A stretch of 64,000 nucleotides of DNA from Ischnura elegans (Eukaryota; Arthropoda; Insecta; Odonata; Coenagrionidae). The position numbers were made by a program, and so were the translations under genes. Each line of letters opens with the position of its first letter. Within the stretch, counting starts at the first letter, position 1. Below, in pieces: positions 1 to 12,249 of the stretch. Below the pieces are notes generated by a model that was not told where the DNA came from, searched no databases, and saw only the letters and a list, made by a program, of their open reading frames with translations. The stretch covers positions 76,143,243 to 76,207,242 of the forward strand of contig NC_060248.1 of the NCBI RefSeq assembly GCF_921293095.1, read 5' to 3'.

Positions 1-1
1 C

Positions 2-1086
2 AAGCAATTGTTGACAAACGGTAATGTCCGTGTTCCTGTCGAGGAATCGAGTAGTTTTAACTCATTTCCTTGGAATGATTGCAAATTAGTTTCAGCGGAA
101 GGTGAGCTCATCAACAAAGAATTCCAGAATATGATTGATTTAGCGAGCAAGAACGAAGATGTGGATGACTAAAACGAGGTAAATTCAAATAGTTCGTACT
201 CTGCATGGATTCGAATCTTTTAAATGTGTAACAAACGAAGACGAAATCACCAACTATCTATCTGAATATTTTAAGTCCTTGGACGTACCTGGCTTACCAA
301 GGCACGATTTACAGAGAAATGTGGTTTCTGTGCTCATGATCTTTCGAAGCCTAAACCAACCATAACTATCCAACGGAACGTGTTTGATCATTAAAAAAAT
401 TGGTGATGAATGTGATTCACGCAACTTTACTCAAAGAAAAATTCAAAGGTTAGGAAGTCCTCATTCCGTAGATTCCATGATCTCAACTCATATGTCCTTT
501 TGAGCTTAAACGTATTCAATTTACAATTCGTTTTGCATTCGTGATAACGATTAAAAAATCGCATGGTCATTCTTTCAGTTTTTGTGTTGTTTGTGCTCAT
601 GTGCTAATGAAAACCCATGATTTTCTCATGGTCAATTTAGCGTGCTATGTTCACGAGTCGATAAACCATCATCTGTATTTCTTCCTTCGCTTCAAGTGCG
701 TAGCTAGGATAGGGGGTTTTGGGCGCAGCTAATACCACGGGTCTGTAGGGTATAGAAAACTCGCTAAGGTAAGCGGGAAGTGTGGGGGCACTTCCCCCAG
801 ATATTTTTTAAGATAAATGGTTCAAAATAGTGGGTTTTGTGGCTGTGTGAATAGTTAAATAGTTTTGTTTGTTAGTCATCCGTCCCTAAAATATTAATAA
901 CAAAATCTTTCATAAAAAATTCTCTAAGCTCTTGGGGGGGGGGGGGGGGGTTTATCCCCCAATACCTCCCCTCGCTGCGTCACTGCTTTGCTTCGCTATA
1001 TTTATTTAGCTTCATCCGCTTCATCTTGCGCCTGATAACAAAACAAAAACTGTTGTTTCTCAGAAGGTACTTGACGCAAGACATTA
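2..1086 (+). pseudogene. Helitron Pif1-like helicase, C-terminal relic, interrupted by a hAT MITE
   Basis: This is the decayed C-terminal end of a Helitron RepHel protein, the rolling-circle transposase fused to an SF1B (Pif1-like) helicase. The first block (2-172) reads INKEF..MIDLASKNEDVDD and then TAA. A second block in another frame (213-365) reads FKCVTNEDEITNYLSEYF, then SLDVPGLP and RSLNQP, which is the typical order in Helitron helicases. A third frame (about 390-690) gives LLKEKFKG, PFELKRIQF and a worn TINKSQGQ-type helicase motif (seen as TIKKSHGHSF). The HGQ...CSRVDKP block follows one frame away. After the MITE at 693-985 the family's terminal APDNKTK..V block resumes at about 1031. 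There are at least three in-frame stops and several frameshifts. The upstream Rep and helicase core lie outside the window. The match to the family was made by eye. Confidence 0.85.
693..985. mobile_element. hAT-type MITE inserted in the Helitron helicase relic
   Basis: Non-autonomous DNA transposon of 293 bp. Its ends form an inverted pair: CAAGTGCGTAGCTAGG on the left, and the reverse complement of the right end, CAGTGACGCAGCGAGG. It is flanked by an 8-bp target duplication, cttcgctt at 685-692 and ctttgctt at 986-993 (7 of 8 identical). CA(G)TG ends plus an 8-bp duplication are the hAT signature. The inside is AT-rich, with G/C-rich subterminal zones including a run of 17 G at 934-950. There is no coding capacity. 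It splits the helicase reading, so it landed after that Helitron copy. Confidence 0.75.
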
Positions 1087-1100
1087 AACCCGAATGTGTA

Positions 1101-1479
1101 GGGCTCACCGTGGTGCGTTTACGCATGCAGTACGTTTACGCAGTGCATTTTTTCCAAACAGAGATACTAAAACTGGCGCGCCTTAAGTCATTTAATGCGA
1201 ATGCTGCTTCATAGGGGCTTTTCTTGCACGATTTTGAGCATCAGTCAAGCGTCGGTCTGGGGTCGTGTCAACCTGCCCCCTGAATGGGCCAAGTGTATGC
1301 AACAGACTTGGACTTAAAAACATTTTTTTACAGCTAATAACGCAAATAGCCAACAACTGAATGCGTATAATTTTTATTTCATGAACTGCTTTATTAAACC
1401 ACAATGCCCAAAATTTCTTAAGCTAAAACGTAAGAAAATTTGTTGAAAAAAATCCGCGTAAACGTGCTCCGATTCACCC
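1101..1479. mobile_element. Probable Tc1/mariner-like MITE
   Basis: The left end at 1101 (GGGCTCACCGTGG then CGTTTACGC) and the right end at 1479 (reverse complement GGGTGAATCGGAGCACG, then TTTACGC) form an imperfect inverted repeat of about 35-45 bp. Both sides continue into a T-rich stretch. The left arm carries a small duplication of the GTTTACGCA motif. TA dinucleotides flank both ends (1099-1100 and 1480-1481), fitting a TA target duplication. No transposase frame is visible. It sits directly after the end of the Helitron relic. Family assignment rests only on the TA duplication and is tentative. Confidence 0.45.
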
Positions 1480-1481
1480 TA

Positions 1482-3838
1482 TGTAGATTCAATAAAGAAA
1501 ATGTCTTTCGGACAAGCAATTTTGGTACTCATTTACGTAGTTTTATTGAATTTGTATCCTTATTTTATTATAATAAATTAAACATGATTAAAAACGATAC
1601 AGCCGCTCTTGATTTATAAATGGTGTAAGTAAACTGTAAGTTCATTGATCGTTAGGCGGTACGAAGTTCGCCGGGTCAGCTAGTGAGTATATAAAAAGCA
1701 ACTAATGTATATGTAAAATAGGATGTTCGTATATCTTTCGCCGTTCGAAATCGATAGAATCCCAAACAGCTGCACCGATTGTCGTGAACGTAAATGTGTG
1801 TTTTTTCTCGGAGAAGATTTATGCACCATCTGCTGTTTTTGTACCTCGCCCTCAGGGCTCAAAAGGTCTTCTCCTGTTGTCTATTTAAAACACATTGTCT
1901 CCCGTGCAACGCGCTGCATGTTTTTTTATTCTGCTTTTAAAAAAATACTTTGACTAACGATAGGGAGGCAGTATCCCTTAATAATGACCAACCATTGAAT
2001 TGGAATTCGTTTCCCATTGGAATTAGGTTAATTTATTAACGTTTAAACAAAGAAATTGTCATGATTATGTAGTTTTTCATATTTTTATACATGCCTAATG
2101 AGTTTTTCAATCAATTCTTAATGCTGAAATATACCTAAATTCACCCAAAAAAGTATTTGAATGCGAGAATTAGTATGATATAATTTTACCTGTGGATGAA
2201 AAAAGACCACTCTTGATGGCTTTCCACATACCACGTATGTCATTGAAATAATGATCCGAACTGTCGTTTGTGAAATAATTCAATGATTTTAAGCGACCAA
2301 AATGTCTATTGTTCGAACGTGCTATATCACCTAAAGGGTAAATCTTACCTGTGTATGTAAAGTATCTTTGGATTTGTAGCGTGCATAATTTTTTCAAGGT
2401 GGCTGTAAAATCAACAAAACTACAATGAACATTTAATATGCATTGATTTTTTCGATTAGATTGAATTTTGATTCAAAATAGTGAGAAACAAAAGTAAATC
2501 AATTTAAATGGGAGGAATAATAGAATTTATAGGTGGAAGAACGGGTTTGGAAAAGTCAAAAGCTCTATTTACCAACTTCTCTAGCGATTTATTAGGTGAA
2601 GACATTAAAAATGTAACACAAAATTGAATTATTAATGACAGTAATACATTTGTTACTGTGTTTGAGCAGGTATTTTTTTAAATTAATGATATGCTATAGA
2701 GCTTCAGATGAAGTGCCACAGCAACAGCTACAGATGAATTGCATTGGCTGTGTGTGCATGTGAAAAATGAAAATAATTCCTGGGATTTGTGGAATATTGA
2801 TACATTAATCCTGCTTAAAAAAGGATACTGGAAGCAGCAAAAATTGTAGAGGTTTATTTCAAGATCTTATTAGTCCATATGTATTGCTATTGGAAAAATA
2901 ATTATGCTTAAGAAAATTGAATAACATATAGAAGACTTGATGAGTGAATATCTTCATAGTTTCCGATAAGGGAACGCATTGACACGCTCACATGTATTTC
3001 CTGTCAGGAATTGATGAAAATGTATGAGAATATGATATTTCACGATAGTGTTTCTCGACACGGAAAATGCCAACGACTTTGTTTTATTAAGAGTTATTTG
3101 GAAAATTTGGAAAAACCTCAGAAGAAGTTGTTGCCTATACTTACTTTATTAACAGAATAAAAAACAGTTTATCTGCCAATAGTAAATGGATGAATATTCC
3201 CAAATTCTATAAAAAAATCATTCAACTGTGAAAATTAGGCATGCTAGCTTTTTTCATGTAGATACAACAAGAATGCGTTTCAATTCTTTCCTCGTATCCA
3301 CTTTTAATAAATCTTCCACCGCTTAACTCCACAACTTGATAAGTTAGCAAGAAAAATACATAAATATAGAAAAAATTCCATATGACCATTCTTCATAATA
3401 CGGATTAGGAGACCATTTGTATTGATCTTATCGCCCCTAATCACTTTTTTAAACTTAGGTCGTTACTTGAAAGTTTCAGGATCGAGATTTGGCCTTTGTC
3501 AAAATTGGCCTCAATAAAAGAAAATCTATCTGATGTATTACTTAGTTGACTTTTTCATATTTAAACCATAGGAAAATGCTGATGAGGATAAAGTAAAAGT
3601 TTGATGATGATTCTATGTGTTTTGAACGAGTATTTCATCTAGAAAAATGGTTGATCGAGCGGAAGTTATGTGTTCTCCTAACATTGAATACTGGTTATCA
3701 GTTTAAGAATTAAATTTAGAGATTATCTTAAGCCTTTAATAATTATATGAGAAGAGGATCTAAATCGAAAATTTTCAAATATTTAGAAAATATTGTTATT
3801 TCAGGCGTGACTTCATGAAATTGATTTGATGTAATGAT
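1482..3838. other. Non-coding AT-rich stretch, no gene recognised
   Basis: Only short, compositionally random open frames are present. One minus-strand frame at 2170-2397 has two CAG/GTAA donor-like sites but no recognisable protein and no ATG start. I see no transposon ends here. Confidence 0.6.
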
Positions 3839-3965
3839 AAAAACCTTTATATTTCCGCATATTTTATGTGGAGTTTAAAATTTCTTTATCAATAGCATAA
3901 CTACGCAATGAACTGAAAAAAAACCTTTATAATTCCACTTAGTTTATGTGGAATTATAGTTTTTC
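3839..3965. repeat. Two tandem copies of a hairpin-forming unit
   Basis: Two copies about 80 bp apart (3839-3880 and 3917-3965) share aaaacctttata..ttcc and ttatgtgga. The second copy forms a hairpin with at least 10-bp arms, ATAATTCCAC against GTGGAATTAT. The first copy is a worn version of the same structure. Confidence 0.6.
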
Positions 3966-6900
3966 TTTGTATTTTATTATATAGTTAAGCTATTGATATT
4001 TCTTGCCACGTATTCTAAGTTTAATGGGATCGTTAGTGGATATTAAATCTCAAGATTTACGTTTATCTCGTTATTAGAGTAATACTGGCTCCTTAACCAT
4101 GACCTTGGCGTATTTAACTTCGGGGACGCCTCTGCGTGTCCTACAACGCTCCGGAGAACATGTTCCCGTTCCCGCACTCAGCCGACGCAGAGCTCGCTAC
4201 TGGGAACAAAGAGGAAACGCTACGTGTCAGGGTGCGCTGTGTTTGCTGGCTGGCAGAGGCCGAACAAGGAACCTAGGGGGCCCCGCAGTACTCCCGAGGG
4301 AGGGAGAGACGCTGAGATATGCAGTTGGAAACCAACCTGTTGGCGATTGATCCTCTGCTAAAGGTAATCCCTCCTCGCTGTCCTTGCTCTATCTATGTTC
4401 CACTGGCACGTATGTGAAATAGATCTACTGAGAATTCACTCCCGTTCGTTTAAGGACCATGTTTTTGGAAGAATCATGCGTAATCCAATTTGCTGAGATA
4501 AACTACTCGGAGTTCTTATTTTGAATACATTTTTTTGATTTAAAATGTACCAAAGTATCATTATACTCAATGGCGAAATTGCGGAGTGCATGGCAAGATA
4601 TAGAATTTTTTAAACTTAACCTTGGATCTTCCACTTCTCGGGTTTTATTAAAGGCTCGTATTTGACTAAATAGGGGCTAATTTTTTTCATGTTATTTGTA
4701 CTTCAAGCGCATACTTATGGTTTAGAGGTCATTAAAATAGTTATTTATTGTAGCTGTACAGCAATGTATTTTCGTTGCTAGCATAAGGATATATTTTAGG
4801 AGGATTTAAAAAAGTTGATATAGCATCATCATGGTCACATATGAAAAATGTAGTTTGGCCAATATTTATCCTGAATTGAACAAATTTGTGGAGAGGGATT
4901 GATACATCACTGTTTTATATTCGGACTTAGCATTATATGCGATCATCAAATGTTTTTCATAGGTTTCAGTGAAAGTGGAAATGCTCTTCAGACTTAAATT
5001 CACATTTTATGCTTGAAAATATTATTCATGCAATGACTTACCTCATGGGTGATTACTTGAGGTAGCCCTGATAAGCAAAGAACCTGCTTTCGTGTCGCGA
5101 GGGAGCTAAACTTGAATCTTTTTAGCTGGCGGCCTTTTGAATTTTTGGAAAGCTTTAGCAAAAAGTACCGATCCCTGGGGAATTTCCCAACTCTTTTATC
5201 AGGGGTGAAAGGTAACGAGGGCTTTGAAGTGAGATTGACTCAGCTTCTGTGAAGGAAATGAGAGGATTTAGATTAGAGGCTCGGTGCGGGTTTCAGGATG
5301 AAAACATTGCACCCGGCTAGACTCCTCTCTTTTCCCAAAATTTCAATTCTAAACATCCTCGGGTGTGGAGGAGAGTCAGGTGGTGTTTCTAGAGGGAAAT
5401 ATGAGTCAGCTTGAAGCCATTGGTGGTGAACCCACGGAGCAATTTGCCTCATCAGTCCCTGGAGTTCTGCGAAGCAATCAATTCAAGACCATTTTTGGAT
5501 CTGATTGAAATACGTGCCTCGAACCAGGTCTCCTCGCTAGTGCTTAAATATCGCTTAAGTTTTCTCTCTCCATTCTTCCTTCTTACTTCACGGAAATATC
5601 TTTTCCATAATGATTCAATGCAATTATATTTTAAAAGAATTACTACCAGAATTGATATTTCTGTGTTAATGGTCGTTATTTTTAGTATTTGCATAGTTTT
5701 TTTGCTCTTTCCACAAATTAACTACAAAAGAACAATTTTAATGATTCAATCGAAGTAAAAATATTTAGTAAAAACTTCGTAAACAGCTGTAATAATGTGT
5801 TCATCTCAATGTCAACCGGTTCATTCTATTCCCAATGTCAATTCTCCCACTCAGTCCCACTGTTAATTTTTTGTTTTTTGTTAATTCAATTTATAATTTC
5901 AAATTAATTTCTGAAGTCTCTCATATTGGCCAAATATCTCATAGCATGATTGCTTTGAAGTTTATTTACGAATCCATTTTGTTTGCCCCATGACGAAAGG
6001 GACACTATATTGACAATACACTGTAATCATCAGTGCATCTATTGATATCCTTGCCAACATTATGGTAGTTAACTGTGTCCGAGGAAGACAGCAAAACCCC
6101 CATTTTATGAGATTTCCTGGTATATCTGATGAAATAGATCTTTTATTGCTGCTTGAATTTTCCATTTTTTTTCATTTGAAAATATTCTGATAAATATAAG
6201 AGTAGCCAGAAAAAGTGCACATCTCTGTGTCTAAAAATTCACTCCTGTGAATATTCCTATTACGTATTTCAACATCTATCTGTTTGAAATTAAGATAAAA
6301 TTCTAAATAACAGATTATATTTATTATAGAGGCACTAGAATAGCAAAGTTTTAACTAGAAATGAGTTTTTAGCTCAAGTTTATCCTAACGTAGCACGTTT
6401 TACCACTTAAATGTTTTAAATTACCACATAGAGAAATCAGTTTAGAGAATTGTATGTAAATACTAACAATAAGTTTTTTTAGCAATGATTAAAAAATTTA
6501 TTCCATCGCAATGTTTTTGGAAGTATCGCAGAATTTATTTTTACGTCATATAAGAATTGATGCCAATTACTTCCTGTCTTTCAGATTATCCTGCCGATTT
6601 CTTGGAATATGTTAGAACCTATTTACTCATTTATGTGCACATTCATATCTATTTTTCAACGGGATTGCTCGAATAATTCAATATGAATAGTATTTTTCGT
6701 TGGAGTTGTAGTGGAAACAGAAACTTCATAGGTACAAAAGCATTTTTATGGAAAGGTATAATTTTATACAATAAGCAATCGCTTCCAGGTTCGCTAATAT
6801 GCTTCGGCCTTGATGTTTGTCGGTATTAACAGAATTCTCTTCAACTAATTAGGATTTCTTTTGGTTTTTGATTACAGTATTATTCCCTTGACATAATTTG

Positions 6901-7891
6901 AAGTCCCCTTTTTAATAAGCTGTTTGAATTGAAGGCTTGGCTTAATTCCTGCTCGATGATTATTTTACAGGCGCTTTATTTTAAGCGGTATTTTTAAAAC
7001 TAGGTGTTAACATGAATTTGATTTTAATTGAGGTATGTTCACTAGTAAAATAGAATATGTTATTTGAATACTCATATACAACATGCTATTTCAATTTTGC
7101 TATAGACATGTGACGTTTCATTAATACGACCAGTGATTAATTAATTTAAATCACCCTGCGGAATTGTTATGAGTTCGGTCTTATCCTTTTATTAACGGTT
7201 TATAATTTTATTACACTAAATCTTTTGTAATTAACCTAATTAGCTCCTCGTGTGAAATATAATACGATTTTAGTCCTGGCGTTGACTTTTTTTAATTGCA
7301 ACTGTTTATGCAATATTGACCACGTTGCCAAATTTCACTATTCATGGTGTAATTTTACCCAACATTGACCACACCCGGAAATACGATTAACAAGTTGTTA
7401 TCCTAGTGAAATAACGAGGCACATATCCCTCATTTGGAAAATGCTTACTTTTTTGAAATGAAAATTTCTTTTTTGAATAACCAATGCATAGTTTACTGTT
7501 CATATACAATGAAACAGATCAGGGTCCCTTTTAGTGGATTATATTTTCTTTCGAGACCTAGTATATATACAGCAAAATCAATAATAAGTAAAACAACGGA
7601 TTGTGTAATATTTCGAAGCCTGCTGCGTGAAAGACGGCTGAAGTGTTCTGCATTTCCTCGAGAAAAATGCATAGGTTCAATTATCGTGCGTTTCCAGGAA
7701 CTTTGGTTGCGCTGTAGCCGGCGTAGAGGCCCGGATTGCCAAAGGTCTATGATTCTTTTCCACATTTCAGGGTATTATTTTCTCATGGCAATTCATGTAT
7801 AAAACAACGGAAATTTTGAATCCTCATTGAGAATTTTAGTTATTCCCCTTAGCCCTCCACTAAAAAAGTTACGTAACCTGTCAATGGAGAC
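3966..7891. other. Non-coding stretch with one small GC-rich island
   Basis: Mostly AT-rich DNA with no recognisable gene. A short island at about 4100-4380 is clearly GC- and CpG-rich and holds an 83-codon open frame with no family resemblance. It could be a transposon fragment or a regulatory island, and the sequence does not decide. Open frames at 5411-5758 and 7434-7802 resemble nothing known and have random composition. Confidence 0.5.
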
Positions 7892-7894
7892 TTA

Positions 7895-8404
7895 AGGCCT
7901 GGTTACTCCATACATTAACAAGTACGGGCTAATGTCTATATGTATGAACGCGAGAATGAACGCAAAAATGCACCGTGTAACCACTCAGCTTGTGCGAATG
8001 CATGCACAGAAAATAGAAACTGTTCTAATTTGGTTCATGCATTCGTATATATTCCGTTCATTCGTACATGCACCAAAATCATTCACGCAAACGTACATTA
8101 ACTCCAGTGGCGCCGACTCTATGGGGCTTGAGGGGGCCCGAGCCCCCCCAATAATTCGTTATGGGTGTGAGGAAAAAAGTGTCAGGCTTGTCGATTTTCC
8201 CTGGAGTGTCCAGATATCGAGATTAGAGTTCTATCAGGGTTCTAACTTTGATCATATGACTCTTATAAAATGCATAAAAGACTTACAATTCACTACTTAT
8301 AAAATTTCCCGGGAAAAGATCCCCGGTTTGGGCCCCCCCAATATTTTTTGTAAGTCGGCGTGCCTGATTAACTCATAAGTGTTAATGTACCGGTAACCAG
8401 GCCT
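7895..8404. mobile_element. MITE with TTA target duplication (PIF/Harbinger-like), carrying a nested hAT MITE
   Basis: The outer ends are inverted copies: AGGCCTGGTTAC, a short variable gap, then TACATTAACA on the left (7895-7920), matched by the right end up to 8404. A 3-bp target duplication TTA flanks both ends (7892-7894 and 8405-8407). TTA/TAA duplications are typical of PIF/Harbinger elements, so that group is the best guess. Removing the inner element and one copy of its target duplication leaves a unit of about 240 bp with no coding capacity. Confidence 0.7.
8105..8366. mobile_element. hAT-type MITE nested inside the TTA-flanked MITE
   Basis: Element of 262 bp flanked by an exact 8-bp target duplication, attaactc, at 8097-8104 and 8367-8374. 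The ends start CAGTGGCGCCGACT and, on the reverse strand, CAGGCACGCCGACT, so about 11 of 14 positions match. Both subterminal zones carry runs of C or G (GGGGGCCCGAGCCCCCC near the left, GGGCCCCCCC near the right). The CAG start and 8-bp duplication place it in the hAT superfamily. It has no transposase frame. It interrupts the outer MITE and is therefore the younger insertion. Confidence 0.8.
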
Positions 8405-8407
8405 TTA

Positions 8408-9585
8408 TAATCAGCGGGGAAAAAAAGAATCTTTTTGAGGAATTCTCGGACAGTGAACGAGTTTTCAACAAAATAGTAGTGTTGACACTCTTACCCTCCT
8501 GACATCCACATAATTATGATATCCCATACGTTCACTGCAATAATCGGCGAGCATATTCCATGGAATCTTCTTCGGCGGTTTTTAAGTTTTATTCGAATTG
8601 GATAGGTATTGCGGAATACCTTGCCATTCACTCCCATCCAACACGTTGGGCCAAGTTCCTCACGCCACTCCATGCACGCCAAAGTTTTGGGCGTCGGGGT
8701 AGGGCCTCGCCTTAAGTGAAAAGTTTCACCTCACCGACTCTTGATTATCCTGCATGCTTTTCCCTCCGTTTGAATGCGGAAATGGAATGAGGAAAGTTGG
8801 TGACACAAAGGTTTACCCTGAAACCGATTCCTGCTCTCCAACCTCTCCCAATGGAGGTGCCTGAGCGACTGAAGCGTTAAGGCTTTTTGGGGTCTAGCCA
8901 CGTCACCCAGGATATTTTTCTCGCTTTCTCTCACCGATAAAAAATCTATTAGAAGTAAAAAAACGGAGAGCTTGAGAACGCGCTAACTTCTGGAAAGCTT
9001 TCATTCTTTTCATTTAATCAGAGTATAATTTCTAATTGATTTTTTTCGATAATTAGGTAGTTTTTGGTTCAATAGTAAGCACTTTTAATTACCGTGGAAT
9101 TCAAAATCAGGGCAAATAATATCATTTCGTAAGCGTTGTGCAGCTTATCACTTAAACGATAACCATGTCTATTATAGAATAAACCCCTAAACGTAGAGGT
9201 GGAATGAATATCGGGATCCGTACCCAAGTATGTGTAGATGTCAATCGCGATTGAAATTATAGTTAAAATGAGTTTGATTAGTCCTTCAGAAGTCTAAGTG
9301 AATTCTTTAAGAGTTTTTCCGTAGCCAGTTATTCTAACAATTTTAACTTATTCTGTAATAACATTCTACGTGTATTAATTTAAATAAAAAAATGCTTACC
9401 GCTCTAATAGTAATAAATACCTTATGTGGGAATTATCGAAGATAAATACTCGGTAAATACCGGTTCAAAAATCCCCTAACTTTTATAATGGACGCAATTC
9501 GCAGCCATATGGACAATAATGATCGTTTTTGGTTTGAAGTGTCCTCACCTAAAGCCTTTTATTTTTTAAAAAGTCAGACTCGTGT
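8408..9585. other. Non-coding stretch, no gene recognised
   Basis: Two minus-strand open frames of 63 and 67 codons (8491-8682 and 8731-8934) have no family resemblance. I saw no inverted ends or repeats of note. Confidence 0.55.
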
Positions 9586-9735
9586 GAAGTGTTCTGTGGC
9601 TCAGCGGTTTCAGCGCTTCACCTCAATGTCTTTGGGCACGAACGCGTTTCGAGGCGTGGGTGATCTGGTGGTGTCAGAGGATTTCTACTTCTCTCTTTGC
9701 CAAGAGGAGCTGATGCGGAATTCGTAGATCTGCAA
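9586..9735 (+). mobile_element. tRNA-like SINE head, degenerate
   Basis: The segment TGGCTCAGCGGTT at 9597-9609 followed by CAGCGCTTCAC matches an RNA polymerase III A box and anticodon-arm region of tRNA type. A weak B box (GCGTTTCGAGGC) follows about 50 bases later, near 9653. It does not fold as an intact tRNA, so a worn tRNA-derived SINE is the simplest reading. Confidence 0.4.
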
Positions 9736-12245
9736 GAAAACGAGTCTTCGAATCTGATACCCTATTCGGCATAACTTATTCCGAACGCAGATTTTTTACA
9801 TCCTCGTGCTCGTAAACCGTTCTTTTCCGTCGAATACGGTGTAGAATGATGTATTTATAATGGGTTCCCTCCAACTTGGCGTTTTAGCAGTTTTTTTTTG
9901 TGCAAGTATGTAGGCATCCATACCTAGAGTTTTCATGTATTACCTTCAGTACAGAAAATGGGCATATAAAGCTTTGCAAAGTTCATGGACTTTCATATCA
10001 CCACGCAAATCTTATGGCATGCAAAATGGGTGTTAAACTTGAATCCTCTGATTAAACTCATATATTGGAAAAGGTTTATCTTAAAAGGACGCGAAAAATT
10101 TGGAGATTGCTTGATTCAATACATTTTAATAATTCTCTAATTTCCAGAAGCTTCCTTAGGTCGGAAATATGATTTATTTGTTATTGAATATTTTTTTCAA
10201 CATTGATGATCTTAATTTAAGTTGAATGTCGACCCCTTTGATGTATATTTATATTAAAGTAATTTATCTTGGCTTCCACCGCCGAAAAGTACAATGTTTT
10301 TGAGGTTTTGAGATTTATATCAACCTTGTGAAGAAAACCATTGGGCAAAAAGAAAATTGTCAAAAAACCTGAATGTATGGCTTACAATTCCAATTGTCTG
10401 TAATAATTGCGCTTCATTTTTTATTAAGCAGATCTCATAAGGAATCGTAAGGGAAATTTTTGGGGAAAAATTTGTCAAATCAAATTTCCCGGTTTTCGTT
10501 GGTATTACTAGTATGTGGATAAAAAGCTACTCATAGCTTAAAGCCACGAACGAGGAAGTAAAATTGATGTTACTCACTCAATTAACGTATAAAAAAGGTC
10601 AGGTAATTATGAGATACCATGAGATAACATAACGCCCACCCTCATAATTTTGGAGGCGATAGTTTTGAACTGGTAATATGTTTTCTCATACTTATAATTA
10701 GAAACAATATGAAGTGAGTATCATACGGTGGTGAACTCGTTTTTCTGATGCAAATCGTGCGTGTGATTATCCATTTTCAGTGGTCTTGAGAAAGTTAGCT
10801 TTGGGACTCTGGTTCGCATTTCCCTCGGGAGCCACCAGACGGCGAACTATTAAGGTTACCGAGTTTGAAGTATATTAATCCCTTTGGTACCAATGAATAA
10901 TTAATGTTGCCTAACAGAGTAAAGTTTTGAATGTAAGTGCTCTCTAATTCTCCGACAAAGATTCCTGAGACAATGAAGAACGTGTCAGATCCTCCAAAGT
11001 ACTTACATTACGCCATCAAGTTGGAAATAATTTGCATAACAATGTCGAAACATGCGCAAGAGCTAACGAATATTAATTGCTTGGTTGTTTGATTAATTTC
11101 CTTCGGTGTTTTTAAATTTTTACGGACATTTCCCATTTGCATCTTGGTTAAAGTTATATTAATTTCCAATGGTTGAGAATATAAAATATTTCTCACGTCC
11201 TGTGGTTTTATATAACTTTAATTGGTTAAATTTTCTCGACTCCAAAATATTCATACCGTAAATGCCACGAGTTAACACTTGACAATTTCCTCATAGGACT
11301 TTAATAGCTTTTGGCCCTTATATATATGGCCTTAATACGGGTTATTCATTTTCTTCTTTCTCAATTATCACTCTACACGCCTTATTCATCGTCTCTTTCG
11401 GCATGGCTTAATATTATAGAACGTGATAAAATCCTCTACTTCTCCGAATATCTGCTTGAATTCTCATATACCCCTCGCTCGTAAAGCATCTTTTTTCTTG
11501 CTTATATCCAGCATATTTTGTGCATTCCACCCCACAGCTGAGTACTAAAGGGATCTAATATTTCATCTATTATCCTCTCTCCCCGTACTATTCGAGCGCT
11601 AGAGTTATTCAGGGCTCGATTAAGATTCGTAGGTTTTGTTTTTATTCCAGTGGAAGAAGAGAGTAAAGATGCTTAGAGAGGGAAGCAGACTGAAGCTTCT
11701 GGAATTCTAAGTGATTCATTGTTGGTTAATGAGAAATGTATATATCATGTGCCGGAACGACAGCCCTATTTAAGTCGTTATGGCCTTACGTGTGACATAA
11801 ATAAACACGCAAATTGCAGGTGCTTTTTGAAGGAGTTAAGCAAAATATGCTAAGCAAAGAGGAGTAGATATTTTCGAGATTTGATCCTTCGAAAAATATT
11901 TTACAGGTTACAAAGCCTGAGGACTCAACCGGAGTGATTTTTTTCAATATCGGTTGTACATATTCAGAGGAAAATAATTTTACAAGACTTGTCATACATT
12001 GTGTATTTTTTGCTATCAATTGAGTCCTAATGCGGGATATCCGTTTTTGGTACAAACGGCTGAAGAAAGAATTTATCCTGCGAGAAAGGATCTGCTGAAG
12101 CCGGTTTTCCTTTCCAGAATAATAAACTGGGTAGTGAGTATTTTGCTTAAATTGGAATGCACGAGGAAAACAGGATCATGGAATAAGGGGAGGGTTAAGG
12201 GGGGGAGAGCAGAGTCTAGTGCATAATTTCCGGTGAAATTTTCAG
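9736..12245. other. Non-coding stretch, no gene recognised
   Basis: AT-rich DNA with only short open frames of random composition. I see no recognisable transposon termini or protein relics. Confidence 0.55.
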
Positions 12246-12249
12246 AATT

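Noticed and set aside
2170..2397. Minus-strand frame with two CAG/GTAA donor-like sites
   Set aside because: No ATG, no domain, and the two sites come from a short repeated word; no support for an exon.
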